DNA of 64,000 nucleotides from Superficieibacter sp. HKU1 (GCF_029319185.1 NZ_CP119754.1:2356001-2420000); one strand, 5' to 3'; shown: positions 42,305 to 52,012, counted from the stretch's first letter. A program made the numbers and translations. The notes: a model not told the origin generated them from the sequence alone.

Positions 42305-43021
42305 ATGCATAATGTTACTGCGCTTCAGCGCGCGCTTTTATTCGTTGCAGCAATCATTATCGTGCTGGCATTACTGGTTTGGGGCATTGGTCCCGAAACG
42401 ATTATGGCGCGAAAAGTTGACCTCATTTATCTCGGACAACAGCATCTGATCCTCGTATTTAGTTCTATGTTTTTAGCGCTGCTGGTAGGTATTCCTTGTG
42501 GGATCTTACTTAGTCGCCCTGCCGCTCGCGGCGTGGCGGAATACGTGATGCAGATATTTAATATCGGCAATACCCTGCCACCGCTGGCCGTGCTGGCACT
42601 GGCGATGGTGTTTATCGGCATCGGTGACACGCCGGCGATAATTGCACTTTTCCTTGCGTCTCTGCTGCCGATTGTGCGTAACACCTACGCCGGGCTGTGC
42701 TCGGTTCCGGCCTCGCTGCTGGAGGCGGCGAATGGTATTGGGATGACCAAATGGCAGCGTCTGCGCCAGGTGGAATTGCCTAATGCCTGGAGCGTCATGC
42801 TTTCCGGGATCCGCATTGCCACGGCAATCAACGTAGGTACTGCCCCGCTGGCCTTTCTTATTGGTGCCAGCAGCTACGGTGAGCTGATTTTCCCCGGCAT
42901 CTATCTCAATGATTTCCCAACGCTCATTCTTGGTGCCACGGCGACTGCGCTGTTTGCCTTAATTCTTGACGTCCTGCTGGCAAGCCTTGGCCGGATCCTG
43001 ACGCCGCACGTCGCCCGATAA
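42305..43021 (+). CDS. OsmU-type osmoprotectant ABC permease (OsmY of Salmonella; not the E. coli OsmY)
   Basis: A 238-residue membrane component of a glycine betaine/choline-O-sulfate type importer. It has about six membrane segments and the EAA loop ANGIGMTKWQRLRQVELPNAW (near 150-170). It follows the Salmonella gene order next to dmsD, where the four genes form OsmU. The ATG at 42305 was chosen because it follows GGGAGAGGGACAAG; eight codons upstream are open but lack a ribosome site. The symbol osmY is left out to avoid confusion with the periplasmic stress protein of that name. Confidence 0.88.
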   Translation: MHNVTALQRALLFVAAIIIVLALLVWGIGPETIMARKVDLIYLGQQHLILVFSSMFLALLVGIPCGILLSRPAARGVAEYVMQIFNIGNTLPPLAVLALAMVFIGIGDTPAIIALFLASLLPIVRNTYAGLCSVPASLLEAANGIGMTKWQRLRQVELPNAWSVMLSGIRIATAINVGTAPLAFLIGASSYGELIFPGIYLNDFPTLILGATATALFALILDVLLASLGRILTPHVAR

Positions 43022-43040
43022 CAATAATAAGGAGCGTTAT

Positions 43041-43943
43041 ATGACGTTACGTAGACACTTTATTGGCCTGCTTGCGGCGGCGACGCTTGTCGCCACGCAG
43101 GCCAGCGCCGCCCCGCTGGTCCTGGCAACCAAAAGCTTCACGGAACAGCACATTCTTTCAGCCATGACCGTGCAATATTTGCAAAAGAAAGGATTTCAGG
43201 TTCAGCCGCAGACCAATATTGCGACGGTCATTTCGCGCAATGCCATGATTAACAAGCAGATTGATATGACGTGGGAATACACCGGCACGTCACTGATTAT
43301 CTTTAATCACATCAACAAAAGAATGACCCCGCAGGAGACCTACGACACGGTGAAAAAGCTGGATGCCAAACACGGTCTGGTCTGGCTCAAACCCGCGGAT
43401 ATGAACAATACCTACGCCTTTGCCATGCAGCGTAAGCGTGCTGAGGCTGAGCACATAACCACCATGTCGCAAATGGTGGCAAAGATCGAAAATATTCGTC
43501 AAACCGATCCGGATAAAAACTGGTTGCTGGGACTGGATCTCGAATTTTCCGGGCGCAGCGACGGCATGAAACCGCTTCAGAAGGCCTATCAGATGGAACT
43601 TGACCGCCCGCAAATCCGCCAGATGGATCCGGGTCTGGTGTACAACGCCATTCGTGATGGCTTCGTTGACGCGGGTCTGATTTATACCACTGATGGTCGT
43701 ATTAAAGGCTTCGACCTGAAAGTACTGGAAGACGATAAAGGCTTTTTCCCAAGCTATGCCGTCACCCCGGTGGTGCGTAAGGATACGCTGGAGGCTAACC
43801 CGGGACTGGAGGAAGCACTCAATACGCTGTCGGACCAGTTGAATAACGAAACGATCATCGATTTGAACGCCAAAGTGGATATCGATCATCAGTCACCTCA
43901 GCAGGTCGCCCGCGACTTCCTGCACAGCAAAGGCCTGCTATAA
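43041..43943 (+). CDS. osmX: OsmX, osmoprotectant-binding periplasmic protein
   Basis: A 300-residue OpuAC-type substrate-binding protein. The signal peptide (FIGLLAAATLVATQASA) ends before APLVLATKSFTEQHIL. TWEYTGTSLI and GLIYTTDGRIKGFDLKVLEDDKGFFPSYAVTPVV are the family motifs that form the quaternary-amine pocket. It delivers glycine betaine or choline-O-sulfate to the membrane complex. It is second in the operon, 19 bases after the first permease with an AAGGAGCG site. Confidence 0.92.
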   Translation: MTLRRHFIGLLAAATLVATQASAAPLVLATKSFTEQHILSAMTVQYLQKKGFQVQPQTNIATVISRNAMINKQIDMTWEYTGTSLIIFNHINKRMTPQETYDTVKKLDAKHGLVWLKPADMNNTYAFAMQRKRAEAEHITTMSQMVAKIENIRQTDPDKNWLLGLDLEFSGRSDGMKPLQKAYQMELDRPQIRQMDPGLVYNAIRDGFVDAGLIYTTDGRIKGFDLKVLEDDKGFFPSYAVTPVVRKDTLEANPGLEEALNTLSDQLNNETIIDLNAKVDIDHQSPQQVARDFLHSKGLL

Positions 43944-43952
43944 GGAGCGCAG

Positions 43953-44600
43953 ATGGATACCATACATTACATGATTGATAATGCTGGCTATATCTCCAGC
44001 CTGACGTTCCAGCACCTGTGGCTGGTTGGGCTGGCGGTGGGGCTGGCGATTATTATTGGCGTACCGCTTGGAATTGTGATTGTACGCTATAAATGGCTGG
44101 CAACCCCGGTGCTGGGACTGGCGACCATTCTGTTGACCATTCCTTCCATTGCGCTATTCGGCCTGATGATCCCGATCTTTTCCCTGATAGGCCAGGGGAT
44201 TGGTGCCCTCCCCGCTATTACCGCCGTGTTTTTGTACTCGCTGCTGCCTATCGTGCGTAACACGCATACCGCGCTGGATAATCTGCCGCCGGGTTTGCGC
44301 GAGGCGGGTCGCGGCATTGGTATGACGTTCTGGCAACGTCTGCGCTGGGTTGAGATCCCGATGGCGCTGCCGGTTATTTTCGGCGGTATTCGTACTGCGG
44401 TAGTAATGAATATCGGGGTAATGGCGATAGCCGCCGTCATTGGCGCAGGCGGGCTGGGCCTTTTATTACTTAACGGTATCGGCGGAAGCGATATTCGCAT
44501 GCTGATTGCCGGCGCATTAATGATTTGTCTGCTGGCGATTGTGCTGGACTGGTTACTGCATCGTCTGCAAATCATGCTGACACCGAAGGGGATACGATAA
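43953..44600 (+). CDS. osmW: OsmW, osmoprotectant ABC permease
   Basis: A 215-residue permease with about five or six membrane segments. The EAA loop is GRGIGMTFWQRLRWVEIPMALP and the inner core is GGIRTAVVMNIGVMAIAAVIGAGGLG. It pairs with the first permease of the operon to form the channel. It is 9 bases after osmX with an AAGGAGCGCAG ribosome site, and its stop overlaps the osmV start by one base. The cluster gives osmoprotectant uptake in high osmolarity. Confidence 0.92.
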   Translation: MDTIHYMIDNAGYISSLTFQHLWLVGLAVGLAIIIGVPLGIVIVRYKWLATPVLGLATILLTIPSIALFGLMIPIFSLIGQGIGALPAITAVFLYSLLPIVRNTHTALDNLPPGLREAGRGIGMTFWQRLRWVEIPMALPVIFGGIRTAVVMNIGVMAIAAVIGAGGLGLLLLNGIGGSDIRMLIAGALMICLLAIVLDWLLHRLQIMLTPKGIR

Positions 44601-45748
44601 TGATAAAACTGGAAAACCTGACTAAACAATTTAAGCAAAAGAACGGCCAGACATTTAACGCGGTCGACAACGTTAACCTCAATGTGCCTGAAGGTGAGAT
44701 GTGCGTTTTGCTCGGCCCTTCCGGTTGCGGTAAGACCACGACGCTGAAAATGATTAACCGGCTGATTCCCTCATCTGGCGGTAAAATCCTGATTAATGGT
44801 CAGGACACCAGCGAGATGGATACCGTAACGCTGCGGCGTAATATTGGCTACGTGATCCAGCAGATTGGCCTGTTCCCCAATATGACCATTGAAGAAAATA
44901 TCACCGTGGTTCCCCGGATGCTGGGCTGGGACAAAGCGCGCTATAAAAGCCGCGCCGAAGAGCTGATGGATATGGTGGCGCTGGATTCGAAAAAGTTTCT
45001 GCACCGTTATCCGAAAGAAATGTCGGGTGGGCAACAGCAGCGTATCGGCGTTATTCGCGCCCTGGCGGCCGATCCGCCGGTATTGCTGATGGATGAACCT
45101 TTTGGTGCGGTCGACCCGATTAACCGTGAGGTGATCCAGAATCAGTTCCTGGAAATGCAGCGCAAGCTGAAAAAAACTGTCATGCTGGTCAGTCACGATA
45201 TCGATGAAGCGCTGAAGCTTGGCGACCGGATTGCCGTCTTCCGCCAGGGGCGCATCGTTCAGTGCGCCAGCCCTGACGAACTGCTGGCAAAACCGGCGAA
45301 TGAGTTCGTGGGCTCGTTTGTTGGTCAGGATCGCACGCTCAAGCGTCTGCTGTTAGTGTCAGCCGGTGACGTTACCGACCAGCAGCCAACCCTGACCGTG
45401 CGCCGCTCAACGCCTGCCGCAGAGGCGTTTGCAATAATGGATGATAACGACATTCGGGCGATCACCGTTGTTGACGTCGACGGTAAGCCGCTGGGCTTTA
45501 TCAAACGTCGGGAAGCACGTAACGCGACCGGAGAAAGTGCGGCCCTGCTGCATCCGTTCCGCGTCACCGGTAAAGCTGAAGATAACCTGCGCGTGGTACT
45601 GTCGAAATTGTATGAGAGTAACACCAGCTGGATGCCGATTGTCGATGAAGAGGGTCGCTACAGCGGTGAAATCTCTCAGGACTATATCGCCGATTATCTC
45701 AGCTCCGGGCGTACCCGCCGCGCGTTGAATATTCACAGCGATAATTAA
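44600..45748 (+). CDS. osmV: OsmV, osmoprotectant ABC ATPase with CBS domains
   Basis: A 382-residue ATPase of the OpuCA/ProV class. Walker A is GPSGCGKTT (about 35-43), the signature is MSGGQQQRIGVIRAL and Walker B is VLLMDEPFGAVDP. The last 110 or so residues form two CBS domains (for example DDNDIRAITVVDVDGKPLGF and TSWMPIVDEEGRYSGEI), which sense ionic strength in this class. The start overlaps the osmW stop by one base (TAATG), so the two are coupled. The ATG gives the usual MIKLENLTKQF. Confidence 0.94.
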   Translation: MIKLENLTKQFKQKNGQTFNAVDNVNLNVPEGEMCVLLGPSGCGKTTTLKMINRLIPSSGGKILINGQDTSEMDTVTLRRNIGYVIQQIGLFPNMTIEENITVVPRMLGWDKARYKSRAEELMDMVALDSKKFLHRYPKEMSGGQQQRIGVIRALAADPPVLLMDEPFGAVDPINREVIQNQFLEMQRKLKKTVMLVSHDIDEALKLGDRIAVFRQGRIVQCASPDELLAKPANEFVGSFVGQDRTLKRLLLVSAGDVTDQQPTLTVRRSTPAAEAFAIMDDNDIRAITVVDVDGKPLGFIKRREARNATGESAALLHPFRVTGKAEDNLRVVLSKLYESNTSWMPIVDEEGRYSGEISQDYIADYLSSGRTRRALNIHSDN

Positions 45749-46176
45749 TCGTCATGCCTCCTGGTGGGCTTGCCCATCAGGAGGTTGAGAATAAAAGCGC
45801 TTCCCAGCGCCGATAGCCCACCGGTCAGCGCGAAAAGCGGAATGATATACAGCACAGGCAATCTCATCATCCACGCCAGCCATAAGCTTGCAATCACGCT
45901 CAGCAGGCATGACGTTATTGCCCCGATGAACGTCGTTGAAAGCAGCACATGGGGCGTCTCACGGTTAAACGCATAACATAGCCCCGTTGCCAGCGCGGGC
46001 AGGGATCCCACCACATAGCAACACAAAAGAATAAAGCCTGACTCGTTAAACACGCGCTCGAGGAAATAGCCTACATCCGGAACCACAAAAAGATAGAACG
46101 TGATGGTGATCATAAAGCCAAATAGCGGCCCCAATAAAACAAACCCTACAATGGATTTAACTCCCTGATATTTCAT
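45745..46176 (-). CDS. Unrecognised four-helix inner-membrane protein
   Basis: A 143-residue protein, not recognised. Four hydrophobic segments are visible at about 10-31, 45-68, 78-103 and 108-130. The first contains LGPLFGFMITITFYLFVV. The last is followed by a basic tail (GKPTRRHDD) that would lie in the cytoplasm. Glycine-rich GGLSALGSAF is in the last helix. It is convergent with osmV, overlapping it by four bases at the stop codons, and divergent from clcB with about 200 bases between starts. A hairpin at 45757-45784 lies in its last codons. Function unknown; confidence is for a real gene. Confidence 0.65.
   Translation of the reverse strand: MKYQGVKSIVGFVLLGPLFGFMITITFYLFVVPDVGYFLERVFNESGFILLCCYVVGSLPALATGLCYAFNRETPHVLLSTTFIGAITSCLLSVIASLWLAWMMRLPVLYIIPLFALTGGLSALGSAFILNLLMGKPTRRHDD
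45757..45784. terminator. Hairpin at the osmV/membrane-protein convergence
   Basis: Outer arms CCTCCTG/CAGGAGG and inner TGGGC/GCCCA give a stem of about 13 pairs around a TT loop, located inside the end of the convergent gene. This is a likely 3' structure for the osm operon. Confidence 0.55.
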
Positions 46177-46383
46177 TTTCCAGTATCCCTGAAGACGTTA
46201 TGCGGACAGAGTAAAACCCTTATGTGAAAATAAGGTGAAGTGAAAACAATAGAAAGCTATTACTCTGCGCGGTAGCACGCTAACCTTTTGTAATCGCCCC
46301 GCATTGACGGCACAATTATGCTATTCACCCATTGCCTGTAATGATTCATGCACCGTCTTCATACCTACCCTGACTCAACCGTC

Positions 46384-47622
46384 ATGCTTCGGCGTTTGTT
46401 GTTTGCGATTGCCGTTGGCGTGCTGGCAGCGCTGGCTGTAGCCCTGTTCCGCCATGCGATGCTGGCGCTGGAGTGGATCTTCCTGAGCAATAATAGCGGC
46501 AGCCTGGTCAACGCCGCCAATGGGCTACCGTGGTGGCGACGCCTGATCACGCCCGCCATCGGTGGACTGGCAGCAGGCGGCCTTTTATTCTGCTGGCAGT
46601 GGTACACCCGCCAGCGCCCTCATGCGCCAACCGATTATATGGAAGTGCTGGAAAGTGAAAACAGCGAGTTTGATGTCGGTTCCAGTCTAATCAAATCATT
46701 TGCCTCACTGCTGGTGGTGGTCAGCGGTAGCGCCATCGGTCGTGAAGGCGCGATGATCCTGCTTTCTGCCCTTGCCGCCTCTTTTCTGGCGCGCCGTTTT
46801 ACGGCAAAGGAGGAATGGAAACTGTGGATTGCGTGCGGTGCAGCAGCCGGGATGGCCAGCGCCTATCATGCGCCGCTGGCGGGCAGTCTGTTCATTGCCG
46901 AGATTTTATTCGGTACCTTAATGCTGGCCTCATTAGGACCCGTCGTCATTGCAGCAGTGACCGCTTTGCTGACCACTTCGCTGCTCAACGGTGGACCGTC
47001 TCTGCTCTACAACGTTCAGCTTACATCACCTGTGGAAGGGATTGGCTATGTGTTGATGCTGGCGACCGGCCTGCTTGCCGGGTTGTGTGGTCCGCTGTTT
47101 ATCTGGCTTATGTCGGCCAGCCACCGCCTTTTTCTTAGCCTGAAGTTGTCACCGCCGTTGCAGCTGGCCGCGGGTGGCCTGATTGTCGGTGTATTATCCC
47201 TGCTCACGCCGGACGTCTGGGGCAATGGGTATAGCGTCGTGCAGGGATTTTTGCATCTGCCACCGCCGTTTGCGGTAGTGGCAGGCATATTTGTCTGTAA
47301 GCTGTTTGCCGTGCTCGCCAGCAGCGGATCGGGCGCGCCGGGAGGCGTTTTTACACCGACGCTCTTTATGGGTATGGCAACGGGGATGCTTTTTGCGAGT
47401 CTGTGGGCGCTGTGGCTACCGGGCTATGGAGATATTGCCGTTCTGCTGGGATTAACCGGCATGGCGACATTGTTAGCGGCGACCACTCATGCCCCGATTA
47501 TGTCGGCGCTGATGATTTGTGAAATGACCGGGCAATATGTGTTATTACCCGGCTTGTTGCTCTCCTGCGTGGCGGCCTCCGTTTTGTCACGGACCTTACG
47601 CCGGAACTCCATCTATCATTAG
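46384..47622 (+). CDS. clcB: ClcB, ClC-family chloride channel/antiporter
   Basis: A 412-residue ClC protein matching E. coli ClcB. The anion-selectivity loops are GSAIGREGAMILL (ClC motif GREG) and GSGAPGGVFTPTLFMG (GGVFTP). It contributes to extreme acid resistance as a partner of ClcA. The gating glutamate position is in GREGA. The start at 46384 (MLRRLLFA) follows the E. coli alignment, but no good ribosome site is seen; an ATG at 46348 gives twelve more residues. It is followed by the convergent bioD2, overlapping by about 27 bases. Confidence 0.9.
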   Translation: MLRRLLFAIAVGVLAALAVALFRHAMLALEWIFLSNNSGSLVNAANGLPWWRRLITPAIGGLAAGGLLFCWQWYTRQRPHAPTDYMEVLESENSEFDVGSSLIKSFASLLVVVSGSAIGREGAMILLSALAASFLARRFTAKEEWKLWIACGAAAGMASAYHAPLAGSLFIAEILFGTLMLASLGPVVIAAVTALLTTSLLNGGPSLLYNVQLTSPVEGIGYVLMLATGLLAGLCGPLFIWLMSASHRLFLSLKLSPPLQLAAGGLIVGVLSLLTPDVWGNGYSVVQGFLHLPPPFAVVAGIFVCKLFAVLASSGSGAPGGVFTPTLFMGMATGMLFASLWALWLPGYGDIAVLLGLTGMATLLAATTHAPIMSALMICEMTGQYVLLPGLLLSCVAASVLSRTLRRNSIYH

Positions 47623-48291
47623 TACATCTTTGAGCATCGTGAGATGGATATAGGATGCCAGATCGCGCTGCTCCGCCCTGGGCAAATAAGGCAACTCGCC
47701 CACCAGCGGTGCGGGCAGTTTTTTACTGAGCACGTCAATAATTTCAGCATAGTGCGCCAGCCCCGGATTGATACGGTTGGCGACCCAGCCCATCAGCGGC
47801 AATCCGTCATTGGCAATGGCCTGCGCGGTCAATAACGCGTGGTTGATACAGCCCTCCTGAATGCCAACCACCATCAGCACCGGAAGCTGCTCCTGTACCA
47901 CCCACTCGGAGAGCGGACGCAGATCGTTCATCAGGCTACGCCATCCCCCTGTGCCTTCGACCACAACGTGATCAACCTGGCGGGTCAGGCTGGCAAGCCC
48001 TTCAGAAAGGCGCGAGTAGTTGATGGGCGAACTGTGTGCCACGCTGCTTTCCTCTTCGCTCAGCGCGACGGGATTAATGGCTTCGTAAGGCAGAGCGAGT
48101 GATGAAACGCTTTGCAGCACCAGAGCATCTTTATTACGCAGTCCCTCCGGCGTCTGTTTGCTCCCTTTGGCGACGGGTTTGTACCCCGCCACGCTTTTGC
48201 CGCAGGCAGCCATCGCCTGGAGCAGCGCGCGGGAAACCACCGTTTTTCCGACAGCAGTATCAGTACCGGTAATAAAGAAACGCTTAAGCAT
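47596..48291 (-). CDS. bioD2: BioD2 (YnfK), dethiobiotin synthetase paralogue
   Basis: A 231-residue P-loop amidoligase similar to BioD, with motif GTDTAVGKTVVSRALL (about 8-23) and the switch VVEGTGGWRSLMND. BioD makes dethiobiotin from 7,8-diaminopelargonate using CO2 and ATP. Paralogue YnfK is usually not essential while bioD is present. It overlaps the 3' end of clcB on the opposite strand by 27 bases. It is followed by mlc on the same strand about 127 bases downstream of its start, as in E. coli. Confidence 0.93.
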   Translation of the reverse strand: MLKRFFITGTDTAVGKTVVSRALLQAMAACGKSVAGYKPVAKGSKQTPEGLRNKDALVLQSVSSLALPYEAINPVALSEEESSVAHSSPINYSRLSEGLASLTRQVDHVVVEGTGGWRSLMNDLRPLSEWVVQEQLPVLMVVGIQEGCINHALLTAQAIANDGLPLMGWVANRINPGLAHYAEIIDVLSKKLPAPLVGELPYLPRAEQRDLASYIHLTMLKDVLMIDGVPA

Positions 48292-48418
48292 GATTCACTC
48301 CACCGTTGAATCGGGTAAATATCATTCTGATTAATAGATCAGGGTAGAGAAAGTCTAAGTGAAGATGTCAGTGGCTAAATTGAGTTAGCGCAATTTTTAG
48401 GTCATCAGTAAACATTTG

Positions 48419-49639
48419 TTAACCCTGCAACAGGCGAATCAATAAAGATCCATTATACATGGCGTCTTTTACCAGCGCGGCACCGGCCATCGTTCCCTGA
48501 TTGGAAAATTGGGTGCTTTCGACCGTAATATGCTTGCTATAGGCAGGTAACGCCTGCTGGCGAATGCAATCTGCGATAGCGGGAAACAGCGTATCCGCCG
48601 CCTGATTGAACGGTGAACCGATTAAAATCTTTTGTGGATTAAATAAATTTACCATGATGGCAATGATGCGGCCAACGTGAGTACCGACACCACTAATAAT
48701 ATCTTTGGCGAGCAAATCCCCCTGCTGCGCCGCCTCGCATAATGAGGTGACGGTCAGCGGCTGCTCATGAAGCCGGGAACTCATCGACTGGCTCATGCGC
48801 GCCTGCGCAAGCTCAAGCACGCTCTCGATACTGGCGATGGTTTCCAGACAGCCATGGTTGCCGCAGTAACAGCGTTTTCCCCACGGATCGACCTGCGTAT
48901 GGCCTATTTCCACCAGGCTGCTGCTCCCGGCATGCAAAAGACGTCCATCCGTGATCACCCCCGCACCGACGTTATGATCGATGACAACCTGAATCACATC
49001 CCGCGCACCGCGCGACGCGCCAAACAGGAGTTCCGCCATGGTCCAGGCGCTGATATCGTGCTGAATATAAACAGGGACGCCGGTATGTTTTTCCAGCGTC
49101 TCACCCAGCGGCATCTCTTTAACATCCAGATAGAACGGCATGCGGTGTACAATGCCATTTTCGGTGTCAATGATACCGGGTAGCGTGATGGCGATGGCGG
49201 TCAGACGTTCAAGCTTATGCTGATGGCGGATAAAAAACTGGTCAATATGGGTAATAATGCGGGTTAACAGCGGTTGCGGATCGTCCAGCGGCAGTTCAAG
49301 TTCTTCTTCAGCCACCGATTTGCTACTCAAATCACGCAGTGCAATCTGGATAGTGCCACGATTAATGCGCAGGGAAAGATAGTGCCAGGCGTCCGTCTCG
49401 ACCTTCAGGCCGACGGCCGGACGACCGCGGCTTCCGGGATCCTGGATTTCCGTTTCCTGTACCAGGTGCGCTTCCAGCATTTCACGGACAATTTTAGTAA
49501 TGCTGGCAGGAGCAAGCTGTGCGAGACGTGATAAATCAATACGTGATACCGGGCCAAGCTGATCAATCAGGCGATAAACTGCTCCCGCATTGGTTTGCTT
49601 AATCTGATCAATATGTCCTGGCTGACTATCGGCTACCAC
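48419..49639 (-). CDS. mlc: Mlc, ROK-family repressor of glucose PTS genes
   Basis: A 406-residue ROK repressor with the same length as E. coli Mlc (DgsA). The N-terminal helix-turn-helix (about 32-55, LSRLAQLAPASITKIVREMLE) and the zinc motif GHTQVDP...CYCGNHGC are present, with His247, Cys257, Cys259 and Cys264 expected at the E. coli positions. It represses ptsG, ptsHI, manXYZ and malT and is sequestered by dephosphorylated EIICB-Glc. Alternative names are dgsA and mlc. It is the last gene before the divergent ynfL side; about 95 bases separate it from ynfL. Confidence 0.96.
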   Translation of the reverse strand: MVADSQPGHIDQIKQTNAGAVYRLIDQLGPVSRIDLSRLAQLAPASITKIVREMLEAHLVQETEIQDPGSRGRPAVGLKVETDAWHYLSLRINRGTIQIALRDLSSKSVAEEELELPLDDPQPLLTRIITHIDQFFIRHQHKLERLTAIAITLPGIIDTENGIVHRMPFYLDVKEMPLGETLEKHTGVPVYIQHDISAWTMAELLFGASRGARDVIQVVIDHNVGAGVITDGRLLHAGSSSLVEIGHTQVDPWGKRCYCGNHGCLETIASIESVLELAQARMSQSMSSRLHEQPLTVTSLCEAAQQGDLLAKDIISGVGTHVGRIIAIMVNLFNPQKILIGSPFNQAADTLFPAIADCIRQQALPAYSKHITVESTQFSNQGTMAGAALVKDAMYNGSLLIRLLQG

Positions 49640-49734
49640 CGCTGACTCCCTTTATTTTCGCGCTTCGAAATAATCTGTAGGCTATGGTGAAACACTTCAA
49701 TAGCCAACGTCAACTTTTTGCTTAGCCATGTGAT

Positions 49735-50655
49735 TTAACGCACATTTTTTTGTTGTTTTTGGGCTTTTGCACCAGTTAAAAGCCGGTCTTTAAAGCGAAC
49801 TGCTGCCGGACTGAGCGTGCGATGATTCGCCCACACCAGCCACATTTGCGAAACCGCATCTTTTTCGAGCACCGGTAGCCAGCGCATTTCGTCCAGCTGT
49901 ACGCGCCGGAAAGACGCCGGTAAAATCGAAACGCCCAGTCCGGCCGCCACCAGGCCAATTATCGTCATTGCCTCGCCCACCTCCTGCGTTATTACGGGTG
50001 ATAAACCATAGCGGCGCATCAGTCCCAGAATATCGTCATACAGCCCTGTTCCAACGTGGGGATCGAAGAAAACAAACGGCTCACGTGCCAGCTCCGCTAA
50101 AGAAACGACACGCTGGTTCGCCAGAGGATGCTCGCGATGGATCATGGCCAGTAACGGTTCATGCAGGATCGCCTGCCAGCTCAGGGTGTCAGGCAGTTGC
50201 GTATTACGCATCAGTCCTAAATCCAGCGCACCGTCGTTGAGGGGGGCAATCTGCTCGCGGGTATTGGTTTCGCGCGTCTGAATATGGACATCCGGATAAT
50301 CCTGACGAAAGGAAGACAGGGTGTCAGAAACGGATTTGATAAAGGGGGCTGAAGAGGTAAAACCGAGGCGTATTTCCCCCGCTTCCCCCTGATGCAGACG
50401 GGTGGCACGCGAGGCGGCATCGTCAACCGCGGCTAAGATCTGTCGGCTATCGGCAAGAAACTGCTTGCCCGCGGTCGTCAGACTGACGCTGCGATTGGTA
50501 CGGTTAAACAGCCGCGCGTCGATCTGTTGCTCAAGGATCTGGATTTGCTGGCTGAGCGGAGGCTGAGAGATATTGAGGCGGGCAGCAGCGCGACCAAAAT
50601 GCAACTCTTCAGCCACCGCAATAAAATAGCGCAAATGGCGCAGTTCGATATTCAT
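49735..50655 (-). CDS. ynfL: YnfL, LysR-family regulator
   Basis: A 306-residue LysR-type regulator, slightly longer than E. coli YnfL. The helix-turn-helix (about 18-37) reads LHFGRAAARLNISQPPLSQQIQ, and the typical NRSVSLTTAGKQFLADSR follows. The effector domain starts about residue 90 (GEIRLGFTSSAPFIKSV). The gene is divergent from ynfM with about 103 bases between start codons, the classical LysR layout, so ynfM is the likely target. The effector is unknown. Confidence 0.93.
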   Translation of the reverse strand: MNIELRHLRYFIAVAEELHFGRAAARLNISQPPLSQQIQILEQQIDARLFNRTNRSVSLTTAGKQFLADSRQILAAVDDAASRATRLHQGEAGEIRLGFTSSAPFIKSVSDTLSSFRQDYPDVHIQTRETNTREQIAPLNDGALDLGLMRNTQLPDTLSWQAILHEPLLAMIHREHPLANQRVVSLAELAREPFVFFDPHVGTGLYDDILGLMRRYGLSPVITQEVGEAMTIIGLVAAGLGVSILPASFRRVQLDEMRWLPVLEKDAVSQMWLVWANHRTLSPAAVRFKDRLLTGAKAQKQQKNVR

Positions 50656-50758
50656 ATTTTATAAGTATCAATTAAGACTATTAATATATTAGACAGAATA
50701 TTTACAATTTCCTACCCTTGAGGTGAGATTCATTTTCGTTATGCGCAAGGAATTCCCA

Positions 50759-52012
50759 TTGAGCCGTACATCCACCGTCGATGCCAATCCGCCAGACGAC
50801 GTTATCGCCACGCCATCTTCATCGCAACCTGCAAAATATATTCAGCGCGGTACCCGACAATTTATTCGCGTTACGCTGGCCCTTTTTTCTGCCGGACTGG
50901 CTACCTTTGCCCTGCTCTATTGTGTTCAGCCTGTTCTGCCTGTGTTATCACACGAATTCGGCATTTCGCCTGCCAGCAGCAGTATTTCGCTCTCCATTTC
51001 AACGGCCATGCTGGCAATTGGATTGTTATTCACCGGTCCGCTGTCTGATGCCATCGGCCGCAAGAAAGTGATGGTCACCGCCCTTCTGCTCGCCTCTTGC
51101 TGTACGCTGCTATCCACCATGATGACCAGCTGGCACGGAATTTTAGTGATGCGGGCCTTGACCGGGCTGTCGTTAAGCGGCGTTGCCGCGGTAGGCATGA
51201 CCTATCTGAGTGAGGAGATCCATCCAAGCTTTGTCGCCTTTTCCATGGGTCTGTATATCAGCGGAAATTCAATTGGCGGGATGAGCGGTCGTCTGTTGAG
51301 CGGGGTGATCACCGATCTGTTTAACTGGCGTATCGCGCTGGCGGCGATTGGCTGCTTCGCGCTGGCGTCCGCCATTATGTTCTGGAAAATCCTTCCGGAA
51401 TCTCAGCACTTCAAAGCCTCATCGTTGCGCCCTAAAACTCTGGTACTGAATTTTCGCCTGCACTGGCACGACAGAGGGCTGCCGCTACTGTTTATGGAAG
51501 GTTTTTTGCTGATGGGGTCGTTTGTTACCCTGTTTAACTACATTGGCTACCGGTTAATGCTCTCGCCGTGGTCATTGAGTCAGGCGGTAGTGGGTCTGCT
51601 TTCTGTCGCCTATCTGACCGGCACGTGGAGTTCGCCGAAAGCGGGCGCGCTGACCCTGCGCTATGGTCGGGGACCGGTGATGATTTTCTCGACCGGGATA
51701 ATGCTTATTGGTCTGCTGCTGACTCTTTTTGCATCGCTGTGGCTGATATTTGCCGGCATGCTGCTGTTTTCGGCGGGTTTCTTTGCCGCCCACTCTGTCG
51801 CCAGTAGCTGGATTGGTCCACGCGCACGCCGGGCACGCGGTCAGGCTTCCTCGCTGTACTTGTTTAGCTATTACGTTGGGTCCAGTATTGCTGGCACCCT
51901 GGGCGGGCTATTCTGGCACAACTATGGCTGGAATGGCGTGGGCGGTTTTATTGCCTTAATGCTTACTGTCGCCTTAATAGTGGGCTACGTTTTACACCGG
52001 CGATTACGTTAA
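50759..52012 (+). CDS. ynfM: YnfM, MFS transporter
   Basis: A 417-residue MFS exporter, the same length as E. coli YnfM (an arabinose-efflux type DHA1 member). The start is a TTG at 50759 (LSRTSTVDA) because it follows a clean AAGGAATTCCC ribosome site and matches the E. coli start MSRTTTVD; a GTG at 50723 is in frame but less likely. The MFS motif A loop is TGPLSDAIGRKKVM. SLSGVAAVGMTYLSEEIHPSFV and WIGPRARRARGQASSLYLF are highly conserved. It is divergent from ynfL and probably regulated by it. Confidence 0.92.
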   Translation: MSRTSTVDANPPDDVIATPSSSQPAKYIQRGTRQFIRVTLALFSAGLATFALLYCVQPVLPVLSHEFGISPASSSISLSISTAMLAIGLLFTGPLSDAIGRKKVMVTALLLASCCTLLSTMMTSWHGILVMRALTGLSLSGVAAVGMTYLSEEIHPSFVAFSMGLYISGNSIGGMSGRLLSGVITDLFNWRIALAAIGCFALASAIMFWKILPESQHFKASSLRPKTLVLNFRLHWHDRGLPLLFMEGFLLMGSFVTLFNYIGYRLMLSPWSLSQAVVGLLSVAYLTGTWSSPKAGALTLRYGRGPVMIFSTGIMLIGLLLTLFASLWLIFAGMLLFSAGFFAAHSVASSWIGPRARRARGQASSLYLFSYYVGSSIAGTLGGLFWHNYGWNGVGGFIALMLTVALIVGYVLHRRLR

